64,000 nucleotides of DNA from Maniola hyperantus (Eukaryota > Arthropoda > Insecta > Lepidoptera > Nymphalidae), in NCBI RefSeq assembly GCF_902806685.2, contig NC_048545.1, forward strand, positions 7,737,852 through 7,801,851, in the 5' to 3' direction. Made by a program: the position numbers and the translations under genes. The notes under the pieces are model-generated. The model ran no database searches and had not been told where the DNA came from. It saw nothing but the letters and a program-made list of their open reading frames with translations. How positions within the stretch are numbered: position 1 is the first letter of the stretch; every line of letters starts with the position of its first letter. Below are positions 21,101 to 31,155 of this stretch, piece by piece.

Positions 21101-21799
21101 GTTATTAACACTCAAGTTGCCAAATCCATTTACCTACTTACTTAATAGAAAAAGAGCTTTTGAGGGCCAGACCTTCGTTATTTTATCAAACTGAAAATTT
21201 CTCTGCGCATTGTCCCTAACACGGGATGAACGATCAGCGATTCAATTCAAATTTCTTTGTTGCGAATATGGGTAAACAGTGGAGATTTTACAAAAACAAA
21301 AATGTACAGCCAAATTCTGTAGCTTGCATAATGTTATGATATACCTATCCTATTAGTCACACGTTGAAGTATCTAGTAGAAGTTTGAATCGTGGTGGCTT
21401 TGGTAGATAACAGGTAACTTTATACTTTGACGAAAGATTTTATAGGTACGACTTTGTTACCTGTTATCTGCCAAAGCCGGACGTACACAACGTAACAGAT
21501 AGTTTGTATACTGGAGATGGATATAGGCTGCCTATTATCCCGGAAATCAAAGAGATCCCGATTTTTAGAATGCAGAAACTCACTCTCTCTACGTACCTTA
21601 TGTTAAAATATTTATATATGTATCAAAGGTAAAAAAAGAGTTGGCGTCCTCTGAAATGCCGTCGTCAGAGGCAGGTTCTCGGAAGAGCAGCCTTGTACGC
21701 CGATGTCGTATCCAAGGAGCTAGGATGTTGTCATGCCTCAGGGGGTGGTGGTGGCGACGCAAGTTGCCGAGTAGACGAAAGGCACGTATTTTTCGATAA
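18003..21799 (+). CDS. Unrecognised multi-exon gene (3' part), acidic Ser-rich protein
   Basis: Seven exons chain in phase: 18003-18113, 19042-19218, 19507-19571, 19663-20034, about 20326-20395, 20962-21083 and 21629-21799, giving about 362 codons with a stop at 21797. Residue content: EENPDHDPCVAALLAVTLVS, then HYVSRLKKLHRSRLDELYDD, a 124-codon exon with SMIINHLFDMSGVLQHVHLC and ITDMTKIMDSFVDNALSIVF, a Lys run (IEKKKKKIN), acidic YEQYSEDDEP, and a basic, Trp-rich C-terminus (CLRGWWWRRKL, SRRKARIFR). No signal peptide or membrane segment is seen. The 5' end is missing: 18003 needs a donor leaving one base and I found no convincing one. I do not recognise the family. The splice and phase agreement makes a real gene likely. 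Confidence 0.75.
18158..18312. repeat. GC-rich short interspersed element, copy 2
   Basis: Ends 'ccggtcgagatgg' and 'ccgtctcgacctgccg' are inverted. The centre shares 'ccaggttagcgcgggggct' with copies at 1060 and 31156. Lies in the first intron of the unrecognised gene. Confidence 0.75.
19042..19218 (+). CDS. Unrecognised gene, exon 2
   Basis: Acceptor atttcaag, donor CGCAG|GTAAAC. Encodes GQPWHYVSRLKKLHRSRLDE, LYDDDVTFMSVSNGDSQYL and TVVTSTPQKTA; enters and leaves at phase 1. Confidence 0.78.
19507..19571 (+). CDS. Unrecognised gene, exon 3
   Basis: Acceptor tttacag, donor GTG|GTAAGT. Encodes VHAIKSRNGSIIIGQGDEEF QV; ends at phase 0. Confidence 0.76.
19663..20034 (+). CDS. Unrecognised gene, exon 4 (largest)
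   Basis: 124 codons, phase 0 to phase 0, acceptor attcctcag, donor GAG|GTACTT. Encodes SNTELRKSTSMIINHLFDMS, NRSSDHNELLITDMTKIM, an acidic Ser/Tyr-rich part (SSYSFLSDYADIPEDVFL) and GNEELAE. A TE follows about 20 bp after the donor. Confidence 0.78.
20055..20255 (+). repeat. TE of the 'cgcgacttcgtccgcgtgg' family
   Basis: Starts 'ttactaatacccgcgacttc' and ends near 'agcttttccttttatatagg'. It begins just after the exon 4 donor, so the intron's start is TE-derived. Confidence 0.75.
20326..20395 (+). CDS. Unrecognised gene, exon 5
   Basis: Acceptor acttttag, donor AATC|GTAAGT. Encodes IEKKKKKINTEVAFYENAYL TLN and leaves one base (C), which with GT of the next exon makes Arg. The A-rich run makes the start uncertain by one base. 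Confidence 0.7.
20445..20565. repeat. Hairpin MITE ('catgtcaaaagtac' family), copy 2
   Basis: Outer inverted ends 'aactcctcac' and 'gtgaggagt' flank the inverted pair 'catgtcaaaagtac'/'gtacttttgacatg'. Same family as 3066-3175. Confidence 0.75.
20712..20870. mobile_element. mariner-like MITE with TA duplication, copy 2 (best preserved)
   Basis: Ends CAGTACGCGGCAGAAAATAA and its reverse complement form terminal inverted repeats of about 40 bp, flanked by TA on both sides. No ORF. Copies also at 6252-6430 and 50571-50750. Confidence 0.85.
20962..21083 (+). CDS. Unrecognised gene, exon 6
   Basis: Acceptor aaatatag, donor CAA|GTAATT. Encodes RDYEQYSEDDEPVLQDPKAI, then MQEVELLTANTSSEDIEPSQ. Ends at phase 0, compatible with both 21629 and 22563. 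Confidence 0.76.
21168..21495. repeat. Inverted-repeat element ('ccagaccttcgttatttta' family), copy 1
   Basis: Contains 'ggccagaccttcgttatttt' and an internal hairpin 'agataacaggtaac'/'gttacctgttatct'. Relatives are at 56155-56465 and 59478-59694. Confidence 0.7.
21629..21799 (+). CDS. Unrecognised gene, terminal exon A
   Basis: Acceptor atcaaag|GTAAAA, phase 0. Encodes VKKELASSEMPSSEAGSRKS, VRRCRIQGARMLSCLRGWWW and a Lys/Arg-rich end, then TAA. The stop overlaps an AATAAA poly(A) signal at 21798-21803. Confidence 0.68.
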   Translation, partial: VKKELASSEMPSSEAGSRKSSLVRRCRIQGARMLSCLRGWWWRRKLPSRRKARIFR

Positions 21800-22560
21800 T
21801 AAATAAAATAAAAAATAAAAATAAAAATCTTTTTTATTCGAATAAACTTTTACAAGTACTGTCGAATAGTCGGATGCATCTACCACTACACACTAAATAC
21901 TCCACATGCTAGGGTAAGAAATATGGGGGACCGTCAAATTGTTAGTTACAGACCATTTTTGTGACGTGGTCTACGTCAAAAACTGAAATAAGTAGATAGA
22001 GATATGAAATTTCGGTATATGTTTTACGTGTCATATATAAGTACTGTATCTATATCTTCTAGATATATAAAAGGAAAAGGTGACTGACTGACTGACTGAC
22101 TGATCTATCAACGCACAGCTCAAACTACTGGACGGATTGGGCTGAAATTGCATGCAGATAGCTATTATGTCGTAGGCATCCGCTAATAAAGAATTTTCGA
22201 AAATTCAACCCCGAAGGGGGTAAAATAGGTGTTTGAAATGTGTGTAGTCCACGCGGACGAAGTCGCGGGAATAGGCTAGTTCAAACAATAAATACTGAAA
22301 ATAACAATTCACAAAGCAGTTTGTAAGCTATGACCAAAACGATCACGGTTTGTTGCGATGCCGATGTCTCGCTCGGAAATGAAATATTTCAAAATTGTTG
22401 TTCATAACTATGTACGCAACCCTAAACGACCAGCCAAGTGAGATGCCCTACTCGCACTTGGCTGGTTTTTAGTTAATATTATATAATGAATACAATGACC
22501 TTTTATCACGTTAGTCCCCCTTTCTGACTGTTCTTGTGTATTGACTCTTAGAAATTTTCC
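21800..22560. other. TE-rich stretch between alternative terminal exons
   Basis: Begins with an A-rich run and 'ttttattcgaataaactttt', a repeat also seen near 31085-31140. It contains a reverse TE at 22060-22285 with 'actgactgactgactgactg' and 'cacgcggacgaagtcgcggg'. No gene is seen. Confidence 0.6.
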
Positions 22561-22562
22561 AG

Positions 22563-22781
22563 GTTCCGCGTGCACCTGGCTCGATTCGTGGTCTATGCCC
22601 TCTATCGCCGGATGCGCGGTGTAGAGCTGCTAGTCTCTTGGACCAGCGACATTTACGAACACCTTCTCCTTCCACGTCCTTGGCTTGGAAGTTTAACACG
22701 GTCAATGAGGCCCTCGTTCATTCCTCTCGCTGGAAGGAATTTGGCTTAAAGATATGCCTGAATGAAAATGACGAATTTTAA
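22563..22781 (+). CDS. Candidate alternative terminal exon B of the unrecognised gene
   Basis: Acceptor aattttccag, phase 0, 72 codons then TAA. Encodes VPRAPGSIRGLCPLSPDARC, LLDQRHLRTPSPSTSLAWKF and HSSRWKEFGLKICLNENDEF. AATAAA follows at 22814-22819. It can follow exon 6 (21083) directly in frame. Other frames across this stretch are also fairly open, so coding status rests on the acceptor, phase and poly(A) signal. Confidence 0.45.
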   Translation, partial: VPRAPGSIRGLCPLSPDARCRAASLLDQRHLRTPSPSTSLAWKFNTVNEALVHSSRWKEFGLKICLNENDEF

Positions 22782-22849
22782 TATTTAGTCTAAATTTTGA
22801 CGTTTCGGTTTAAAATAAAATCTTTATTTTTCCATTTGTTTCTATTTTT

Positions 22850-23055
22850 TTATTATCATCTCAACCCATAGCCGGCTGACTATTTAGCACGTCTTCTCTC
22901 AGAATGCGAAGGGTTTGACCATATAGGGATATTCTATCTACTACGCTGGCCAAATGCAGATTGGTAGATTTCACATAGGTAAGTACATTTGAGAACATTA
23001 TGAGAAACTCTCAGGCATGCAAGTTTTTCCACGATGTTTTCCTTCATCTATCTTT
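22850..23055 (-). repeat. tRNA-derived SINE fragment, reverse
   Basis: Contains 'atctcaacccatagccggct' and 'tctcaggcatgcaagttttt'; lacks the tRNA-like head. Confidence 0.72.
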
Positions 23056-23364
23056 TTCTGTACGTTCTCGTAATTCAGGCATAACGTTTTGTCACGCCTC
23101 CCGAGGCATTCCTATGCTCCAACACCTTAGATTCCTCATGCATACGAGAGAGATTGGATCGAAATAGTTAAACGTAAATGTGGTTAATCATCGGGACGGT
23201 CCGTTTTCTTGTTAGGTGCTTTTAGACGAGACGTTGAGAAATGCTTTTCATCTCGCTCGTGCCTTACCGTACGTACGTATGAGGATGCCGTTCAACTCCG
23301 CCGAAAATAGAACAGTTGCAGATTCCTGGGCTAAATCTCAAATATCCATACGAGAGCGCCATCC

Positions 23365-23464
23365 GAGTCAGTTAAAACAGTCCAGCGAAAAGTGCTCAAG
23401 CCCCACTTCTTGTCTGAACGTCTGCCAGTGAAGACCGGGAGGGAACCACCTAACACACAAAATG
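23365..23464 (+). CDS. Mlc1: Mlc1 first exon: 5' UTR and ATG
   Basis: Coding is only the ATG at 23462-23464, followed at once by the donor GTGAGT. Upstream is GC-moderate leader sequence with an arthropod initiator-like TCAGT near 23369. The transcription start is inferred and no clear TATA is seen. The short ORF at 23216-23431 over this region is probably not translated. Confidence 0.8.
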
Positions 23465-26400
23465 GTGAGTCAGCTCTACAGGAAATGAAATTGTGACAAG
23501 GAGTTCAGTGTTCAAACGGATTAAAAATATAAAAGTGAATTCAATACGCGTTTACACGATGTCATCGATTCCGCAGACCGGAAGCGATACCCCCGATCTA
23601 TCACAGTAAATAACACTTACATAGAGAAAACAGTGATGTGCTTAGGAAAGTGTAATTCCACAGTTGACTGCAAAACAAGAGACGATGAATTGAATTACAG
23701 TGATGTGACATAACACATAATAATAACCTTACTTATACCATCTACACAATTTGAGTTATAACATGATAAGTAACAAAATATTTTTGGTCAATTTCAGAGC
23801 GACCTCAGCAAGAACGACATTGAAAGTGAGTATAATTAATAATTTGATACATGACTAACTTACAAAATATAATATAAATAATAATAATTTAATAATCTAA
23901 ATAACTGTATTAATTATTTATTAGCCTTTCATAAATATTGTTTTAAAGTAGTTTTAATGATTATTTTTGTTTTGGTATTTGATTAAAAAATGTGGGCATA
24001 AATAACTAATTGAATTAAGTTAACATTACTGAGAAAGATTATAATCGTAATTCTAAGTATAGCGGATTCTCATAAAAGGTTCGCGTTGCTATGAGATGAT
24101 AGCGCGTGGTGCGGCGGCAGTGTACGCGCGCGCATAGCGAGAGCACACTCAGCGTTCCCAAATTAAACTTTTGCGTCACGTGATCTAACTGTGCCGCCCG
24201 CCCGCCCAAACAGAGAAACTCCGCTCAAATTTCACCGAAAGGATTTCGCTTATTGTTTCACTAACAATTGAGCCATCGTGGTCTTAATATATTTAAAATT
24301 TAAACTTCAATTGCAATTATTGTTATCCAAATCTCTATAGCAATGAAAATTAGGCACATAAAATACATAACATTGAATAGACAGCCTTACACTCCGCAGC
24401 TGTCAATATCAAGGTTAACTTATTTAAAGTAGCATTAATTTTGGCTTAATAGTTTTGCACACTTGAATTATTTGATGTTTACATTAAATTAATTATTTAT
24501 TATCAGACTAGCTTATGCTCGCGACTTCGTCCGCGTGAACTACAAAATTTCAAATCCCTATTTCACCCCCTTAGGGCTTGAATTTTCAAAAATCCTTTCT
24601 TAGCGGATGCCTACGTCATAATAGCTATCTGCATGGCAAATTTCAGCCCGATCCGTCCAGTATTTTGAGCTGTGCGTTGATAGATCAGTCAGTCAATCAG
24701 TCAGTCAGTTTCACCAGTTCACAGTTCACCTTTTCCTTTTATATACTTATTTAGAAGGAGAAGAAGTGTAGACAATAATCTAAACAATTACTGTGACTTC
24801 GATGAAAATAATTATCATTATCAACTAATAGGCAATAATTTGTGACTTCGTGATGAAGACATTCATTCAACGTGAAGTAAGAATAGAGATTATATATTAT
24901 ATACAAAAAAAAGTTATAAACAGACTAGTGGAAGAAACTTAATGGAATTGGGGTACGGTAACAATCGGTTTATAATTAGACAGCGACTGTGAGTCACCGA
25001 AGGCAAAGGCATTATGGTATTGCCCACGTCTGCCCACCGCGTCACCTGAACCATGGAATAAAAATTAAATATTGAAAGTTTTTTTTACAAATTCCAATAA
25101 CTTTAGTGAACAACAATTACTGATTTTGAATATCTATTTCAAGCTAAGTCAGTAATTTCTATGCAATTACTTTACTTATATGTACCTACTTAGTTTTTTC
25201 AACATGGAACATTTTAATGAAAGTTATTATGATTTTTCATGATGTGGAAATTCTGTAAGTTTTCGTCAACGTCGCAGTAAGAACTTAGTTGTAATGTTAG
25301 TAAACAATAACAAGTAGCTAGGTGTCTATCAAACGACATGAACCTGCGTTCCGGAATTTGGATATGAATACTTTAGTAAGTAGCAGCTAGTTTTAAAATA
25401 TGAATTCAGATTTTGAATCACAATCGGTATTTCTAGTGAAAATAAACCGTTTAGAGGCGGGAGAAATTATGGGTTTTTCCACGAAACATTCCAATTTTGA
25501 CAATCTTGCATTATCGCAAAACGCCCCAATTTTAATTTTTGGCATTTTGCGTTTTTGGCGTTGTGCGAAACGAAATAAACTACGTACTGTAAGAGTTGTC
25601 TTAACATTGAGAGTCTTGATATTAATTTATTATTATATCTATCTAATTTATCAGGGGCATCCTTTGCTTTCTCCATCTACGACTTCGATGGCAGTGGCAA
25701 GGTCGACGCCTTCAACGTGGGCGACATCCTGAGGGCACTCAACTCAAACCCCACATTGGCAACCATTGAAAAGCTTGGAGGCACCAAGAAGAAGGGCGAG
25801 AAAAAGCTATCGGTATGATACTTTTTTCTGATATGACTTCTACCTTTACTCGGTATTGAACAGTCTGAATTCGCCAGTTTTGTTAGTAGGCAGATTGGGG
25901 GTTAGACAGATTCGCTACATACGGCAGAACGACAATTTATAAAAGCATTTTATTTATTTATTTATTCGTATACCAATAACTTAAACATAATATTCTACAG
26001 TAAAAAGACGACAAATCACAATGCTCATTTAAAGATTTCAGTATATAATTTTGCTAGTTTTGAAAAAGTTTTCTACACTTCCTAATGTTCTAGTTGTACA
26101 AAATATTGATGGACTGAAATTACCTGAAAATGATAATCTATGCAAAATTTAATACAACGGAACTGCCCGATTGCTCGCTATTTTTTTAAAACTGTAACTT
26201 GAACATAAACATTTGGAAATGGGAGCCACTACAATAGGTGAATTAGGGAGACTGCGCCTTCTTCCACTAGAAAATGATGAAGTAAATAAATTGAATGTGT
26301 ATTAACGAATCGACTTTTCCTTACAGCTTGAAGAGTTCCTTCCCATCTACAGCCAATGCAAGAAAGACAAAGACCAGGGCGGCTATGAAGACTTCTTGGA

Positions 26401-29400
26401 ATGTTTGAAGCTGTACGATAAGGCCGAGAACGGACTTATGCTCGGAGCTGAACTTACACACACACTTCTTGCGTTAGGTAAGTCTTAAATCATAGCTTGC
26501 ACTAGCGTCAATCGGGCTATTGCAAATAGTGGTACTATTGCAATACCATCAGCACCATCATCATCATGATCAACTCATTGCTGGCTCAATACTGCGCTGC
26601 ACGGGTCTCCTTACAGAATGAGAAGGGTTTCGTCTACCACGCTGGCCAAGTGCGGATTGGCAGACTTCATACACCTTTGAGAGCTTTATGGAGAACTATC
26701 AGTTATGCAAGTTTCCTCACAATGTTTCCTTCACCGTTAAAGCAAATGATATTTAATTGAAAATTTACTTGAAATGCACATAACTCCGAAAAGTTAGAGG
26801 TGCATGTTCGGGATCGAACCCCGGACTTCCCGACTAGGAACCAGGAGGCCGATGGCTATCACCGCTTCATTGCACTACCATAATATTATAGCATAGTAGC
26901 CTTGCTTTAAAAAAACTGCTGTTCCCATATCTGACAAGATAATACGTGTCAAGTGTTAGTGCTCTGTGTGGAGTGTGGACTATACGCAATACTTTGACTG
27001 ACTTAAAAATAAAAACAATTAGCTTATTTTATTGCTGTTACCACCAATTTAAAGATACTTATCTAACAAAATATAAATTCGGGGACGAATTTACAAAAGT
27101 TACATTTTAGTGATAATCTACGTTATTTTTAAGGAACGTTTGTAGGTACAACTCTTCTAGGCTTGCCGGTTTAAGCTGTGTGCTCTACATTGTCCGTCAT
27201 TTTATTATCAGTGGTTGAATTTTACTAAGTAGATATTTTATCCAGGGGACAAATCAAAAACGCTGATACAACTGACTTTAATTTATAAATAGAAGCTTAG
27301 ACACCATTTTTCATATTTCTAACTTCAAAAATGACGGACTTCCATACAAACTTTCATTCCTTATTTAATCCCCGTAGGAGGGGAGTTTTCGAAAATCCTT
27401 TCTTAGTGCTCAAAGGACCCATTTGGTTTCTTTTATTGCATAACTTTGTTCTTATTTGTTATGCACATAATAAGATTTCCCACTAGTATTTTATTTTTTG
27501 AAGTGGACGCACCACTTTCACCAGAATAGACATTTGGCGATCAGCCATATTATTTGAAATGCAAGTAGAGCTAAAGATATCTAAATGTCGATGCCACGGT
27601 TCAGTTTTTTTATCGAATTATTTTTTGTGAGTGGATATTTTATTTAAGTACCTACTTATATTATAATTTACTTACGATTATTTTCAAATATCTCGACCTT
27701 AATTTTCTTGTTTTCCTACCTTTGATAGGTATATGATCAGAGTCGTTAGTCTCCACAGGACTGTATCATTAACTTTTATACTTATACTCATTATTGTAAG
27801 AATTAATTATTAAGACGTAATTCTTATAATATTTAATTTTTGAATATTATAATAGTTAAGTAGGTAAAGTGCACACGTGTGTGCGCGATCAAAGATACAC
27901 TCTCAGCATCGATGCGGCTTTACGTGCTCTCCGAGACATCGGCATATGACACAGACAAGTTGCCAACTAATAGAGTGTAGACGATGCCTGCGGATTCTTC
28001 CCTATGAAAACTTGTTGATTTTTTGGGGATAAAAAGTAGCCCATGTCCGTCCCTGGGATGCTTGATATCTCCGTGCCACATTTTATCAAAATTGGTTACT
28101 TTCTAGCTTTTCACGGCCCTTCCATTTAGGAAGGGCCATGAAAAGCTAGTAAGTAGACAGGCAGATAGACACACTGTCGCATATGTATATTTATACAGAT
28201 AATATTAGTATGGATAACTTTAAGTCCGACCCGGAACACGAATATGGGGCCTCATGATCTGCAGCCTAATAATTAGCAAGGATTAATTGAGTAAATATTA
28301 ATCTGTTACAGGCGAGAAACTCGAAGACAAAGAAGTAGAAGAAATAGTAAAGGACTGCATGGACCCTGAAGACGAAGACGGCATGATCCCTTATGCATGT
28401 AAGTAACTATAACGGAGGGCAAATCTTTTTTTAGTTTAGATGATTTCTGCATTTTAAAAGTTGACTTACCTAGTGATACAGATTTTATATACCTACCTAC
28501 ACTCAAAACTTTTTTTTTTCCCTGCCTGATCACTACTAGATTTGTCTCAATAGACACTACTTACATAATATCTTTAGTAAGTATTTAAACTATACCAGTA
28601 GCACATCATCATCATGATCAAACCATGGCCGGCTCACTCCAGAGCACGGGTCTGCTCTCTAATGAGAAGGGTTTTGGCTATAATTTTGTAGCCAGTAGCA
28701 CTGGAGCTGACTAATAATTGAAAATATCATCATGAAAACTTTACAGCCACCTATACTGAATACTATCGAATCTGCATGCAGTAAATTATAGATAGAGATG
28801 CTGTCATTCCTTTAGAGCTGGTAAACGGCATTCTTTGATTTTGCACTAGTTCACTGCAGTACACATTCCGAATCTCCATGCACAATGTTTGATCCTATAT
28901 TATATGCATCGCTAAGACAGATGCAATTTGTATCTATACCTAGTAGTTAGTAATTGGTGTGTGCGTGTGAGCCCTTGTTTTACCCATTCTTCATTTACAG
29001 CATTCCTGAAGAAGGTGATGGCGTAAAGGACTTCAAATGTCGTCATACCTTTAGCTATAAGATCGTAAGTGAAGCACTATAAAGTGCCGCTGATGCTCAA
29101 ACAATATTCGCTTACGCAAGCTTTATTCTCTCACTTAAATAAGTTATAACAGTTTTTACTTTTTTGTTTCTTTTCAGCAATTCTTCTTTCCGCTTTTGAT
29201 GTCAAAGTTTTACAGGTCCATTGTAATAATTATTGTTCGTGTTTAACTTTAATGCTTTCCTTGTCTACAAGAATGTCTGTACTTAATTGTTTTAGTTTTT
29301 TGAACTTCTATATATACATATCAAAAACAAAATTAACTAAGATTAAAAACAGGTTTACTTAATTTTGTTTTTAATTTTGTGGATGTATTTTAATAAAATG

Positions 29401-30074
29401 ACAGAAACTCTTAGGGCGCATTCAAATTAACGGCGGCTGCAGCGCGTCGCTGTCGCCTGTCAGCTCCACGGAAAATCTTTTGTGAAGGGGCGGTCCGTTA
29501 ATCACCTGAGGCACGAAATGGGGGGAGGGGGTTTGGCAAAAATCACGAAATATCACAAGGGGGGAGGGGGTGTAGTAAGTAAAAAAATTGCTAAAAACAT
29601 CACGTGATTATGGACAGCCCCTTATTGCGACGTATTTATTATGCACCTTTATAGTTAGCTTCAAATAAATATTAAGTATTAGATGATGCCCATAACTTCG
29701 TCCGCGTGGATATAGGTTTTTCAAAAATCTCGTGAAAACTCTTTAATTTTCCGGGATAAAAGTAGCCTATGTCCTTCCTCGGGATGTAAGCTAACTCTGT
29801 ACCAAATTTCATAAACATCGGTTAACTTTTCTAGCTTGCTTGGTAGCTAGCTTTAGTGAAAAGCTAGCAGACAGACACACTTTCGCATTTATAATATTAG
29901 TATGGATGGATAATAATTATGCTTATACGTATGTTTATAAGGAGTATTACGTCATTCTCTGATTATAATTCCCAATTTGCAGCTTTCCTCAAAAAAATGG
30001 TTGCGGGTTGGCAGGGCCCTCAGAAAGTGGCAGCTGCGGCGCCGGCGGCGGAAGCGGCGCCTGCGGAGGGCTAA
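23462..30074 (+). CDS. Mlc1: Mlc1, myosin essential (alkali) light chain, two C-terminal isoforms
   Basis: The essential light chain wraps the first IQ motif of the muscle myosin heavy-chain neck and stiffens the lever arm. Exons: 23462-23464 (ATG only), 23798-23825, 25655-25812, 26327-26477, 28312-28398, then either 29001-29026 or 29983-30074. The common part reads MSDLSKNDIERASFAFSIYD, DILRALNSNPTLATIEKLGG, LEEFLPIYSQ, YEDFLECLKLYDK, ELTHTLLALGEKLED and CMDPEDEDGMIPYA, plainly the insect alkali light chain with EF-hand-like folds (first loop DFDGSGKVDAFN). Isoform A is 150 residues, normal for the family. Isoform B is 172 residues with an added Gly/Ala/Pro tail. Drosophila Mlc1 also switches its C-terminus by splicing. 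Complete in the window; the 5' UTR lies just left of 23462. Confidence 0.97.
23798..23825 (+). CDS. Mlc1: Mlc1 exon 2
   Basis: 28 nt encoding SDLSKNDIE plus one base. Acceptor aatttcag, donor GAAA|GTGAGT. Confidence 0.95.
24085..24215. promoter_or_regulatory. CpG/GC-rich block in Mlc1 intron 2 (possible enhancer or promoter)
   Basis: An island with 'gtgtacgcgcgcgcatagcg', the E-box-like CACGTG and 'gccgcccgcccgcccaaaca' stands out from AT-rich intron. It matches no repeat family seen here. The regulatory role is inferred from composition alone. Confidence 0.25.
24505..24750 (+). repeat. TE of the 'cgcgacttcgtccgcgtgg' family
   Basis: Runs from 'ttatgctcgcgacttcgtcc' through 'agatcagtcagtcaatcagt' to 'ccttttatatactta'. 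In Mlc1 intron 2. Confidence 0.8.
25655..25812 (+). CDS. Mlc1: Mlc1 exon 3
   Basis: Encodes (R)ASFAFSIYDFDGSGKV, DAFNVGDILRALNSNPTL and ATIEKLGGTKKKGEKKLS. Acceptor tttatcag, donor TCG|GTATGA, phase 0. First EF-hand-like lobe. Confidence 0.97.
26327..26477 (+). CDS. Mlc1: Mlc1 exon 4
   Basis: Encodes LEEFLPIYSQCKKDKDQGGY, EDFLECLKLYDKAENGLM and LGAELTHTLLAL. Acceptor ccttacag, donor TTAG|GTAAGT, phase 1. Confidence 0.97.
26560..26870 (-). repeat. tRNA-derived SINE, reverse
   Basis: Starts 'catgatcaactcattgctgg' and ends in the decayed head 'ggatcgaaccccggacttcc'. In the 1.8 kb Mlc1 intron 26478-28311, which otherwise holds a TE at 27960-28215 and AT-rich sequence. Confidence 0.78.
27960..28215 (+). 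repeat. TE fragment ('gggataaaaagtagcccatg' family)
   Basis: Contains 'gggataaaaagtagcccatg', 'cttgatatctccgtgccaca' and the tail 'gataatattagtatggata'. Internal 'acggcccttccatttaggaa' forms a small hairpin. Confidence 0.72.
28312..28398 (+). CDS. Mlc1: Mlc1 exon 5
   Basis: Encodes GEKLEDKEVEEIVKDCMDPE DEDGMIPYA. Acceptor ctgttacag, donor GCAT|GTAAGT; the leftover T plus CA or CT both give Ser, so either last exon joins without a residue change. Confidence 0.97.
28608..28682 (-). repeat. SINE fragment
   Basis: 'catgatcaaaccatggccgg' through 'aatgagaagggttttggct' is the 3' part of the SINE family, reverse. Confidence 0.65.
29001..29026 (+). CDS. Mlc1: Mlc1 alternative last exon A (SFLKKVMA-stop)
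   Basis: Acceptor catttacag, then (T)CA TTC CTG AAG AAG GTG ATG GCG TAA. Gives the standard-length C-terminus. A 3' UTR follows, with AATAAA near 29391. Confidence 0.93.
29676..29907 (+). repeat. TE of the 'cgtccgcgtgg' family
   Basis: 'cataacttcgtccgcgtgga' to 'cattataatattagtatgg', inserted between the two Mlc1 last exons. Confidence 0.8.
29983..30074 (+). CDS. Mlc1: Mlc1 alternative last exon B (Ala/Pro-rich tail)
   Basis: Acceptor caatttgcag. Encodes SFLKKMVAGWQGPQKVAAAA followed by PAAEAAPAEG and TAA. It keeps FLKK then adds 22 residues beyond isoform A, very GC-rich and Ala/Pro/Glu biased. AATAAA at 30266-30271 supports a real 3' end. Confidence 0.9.
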
Positions 30075-30265
30075 ATTCCTTCGTCGTGTCCCCGCGGCCG
30101 TCTCGCCAGCCTCCGCCTTGAGTATCCACCGTAGACTACATCTTGCGGCATACCCCCGTGCATAACATCTTACGGAACATCCTCGTACATAACATCTTAC
30201 GGAACACCCTTTTTATACGAAACATCAATAATATACATTTTGTACAATATGTTTACGACTGTAAT

Positions 30266-30271
30266 AATAAA
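30266..30271 (+). terminator. Mlc1 distal poly(A) signal
   Basis: AATAAA about 190 bp after the exon B stop codon, followed by a GT-rich stretch near 30300. Confidence 0.75.
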
Positions 30272-31155
30272 GTAAGATTAAAGAAAGCACTGTGAATACA
30301 CGTTGTACGTGTTTTTAAATTTATTATTATCTATAAGTACGTTTATAATGACAAAAACATAAAAAAATAACCGTAAATTATTTTATAATAAACTATTAAA
30401 ACGATCGCTCCTTCCTTCTTTTGTCTTCAATCTTCATCTTTGTAAAATAAAAAAATAATAAATATCAATCATGGAGTAGGTGAAGGTATAACATAAGTAG
30501 ATACTTCTCATAAGAAAAATATAAACATCTCGCATCACCTTATAATTTGGAAGTGTTTCGATTTTTTTGTTGAGAAGTAGCAACTTATATTATTTATTAT
30601 TATTCTTAACATACCTAATCGATCTCTATTCTCTATGTATTATAATTACTCCTACCTATTAAGTAAGTATATTTAAAAAGTCCTGACCTGAAATCCAGAC
30701 CTCGCTTTTTGGATGATGATTTTTTAGAATAATCATTTAGGTACCTACTGCATTCCTTTTGCTCGCATAAGGACGGATTCTCAAAACGACATTCTTAAAA
30801 GGACAGAATTTGTACAGTTTCGTCCAAAATTTTATGGCAATTAGATAAAACTATTTCTAATTTATCATAGGCAATATCGATAAAAAGGGTGGCATAACAG
30901 GATCAACTCAAGAATTCAGAAAATACTTAAGTACCTCCTTTATTTTTTGGCATTAAACTTTTAAAAGAGGAAGCAAAACTATCAGATTATAAAAATAAAA
31001 ATTGTGCCGTAAATACACACATAATTGATAACATAATATCAGGTTGTATACCAAATAATATAGAATAGAATAGAATAGAATGTTTTTTTTATTCATGTAA
31101 ACTTTTTACAAGTGCTTATGAATAGTCAGGTAGTTTTAAGTTACCACAGTATAAG

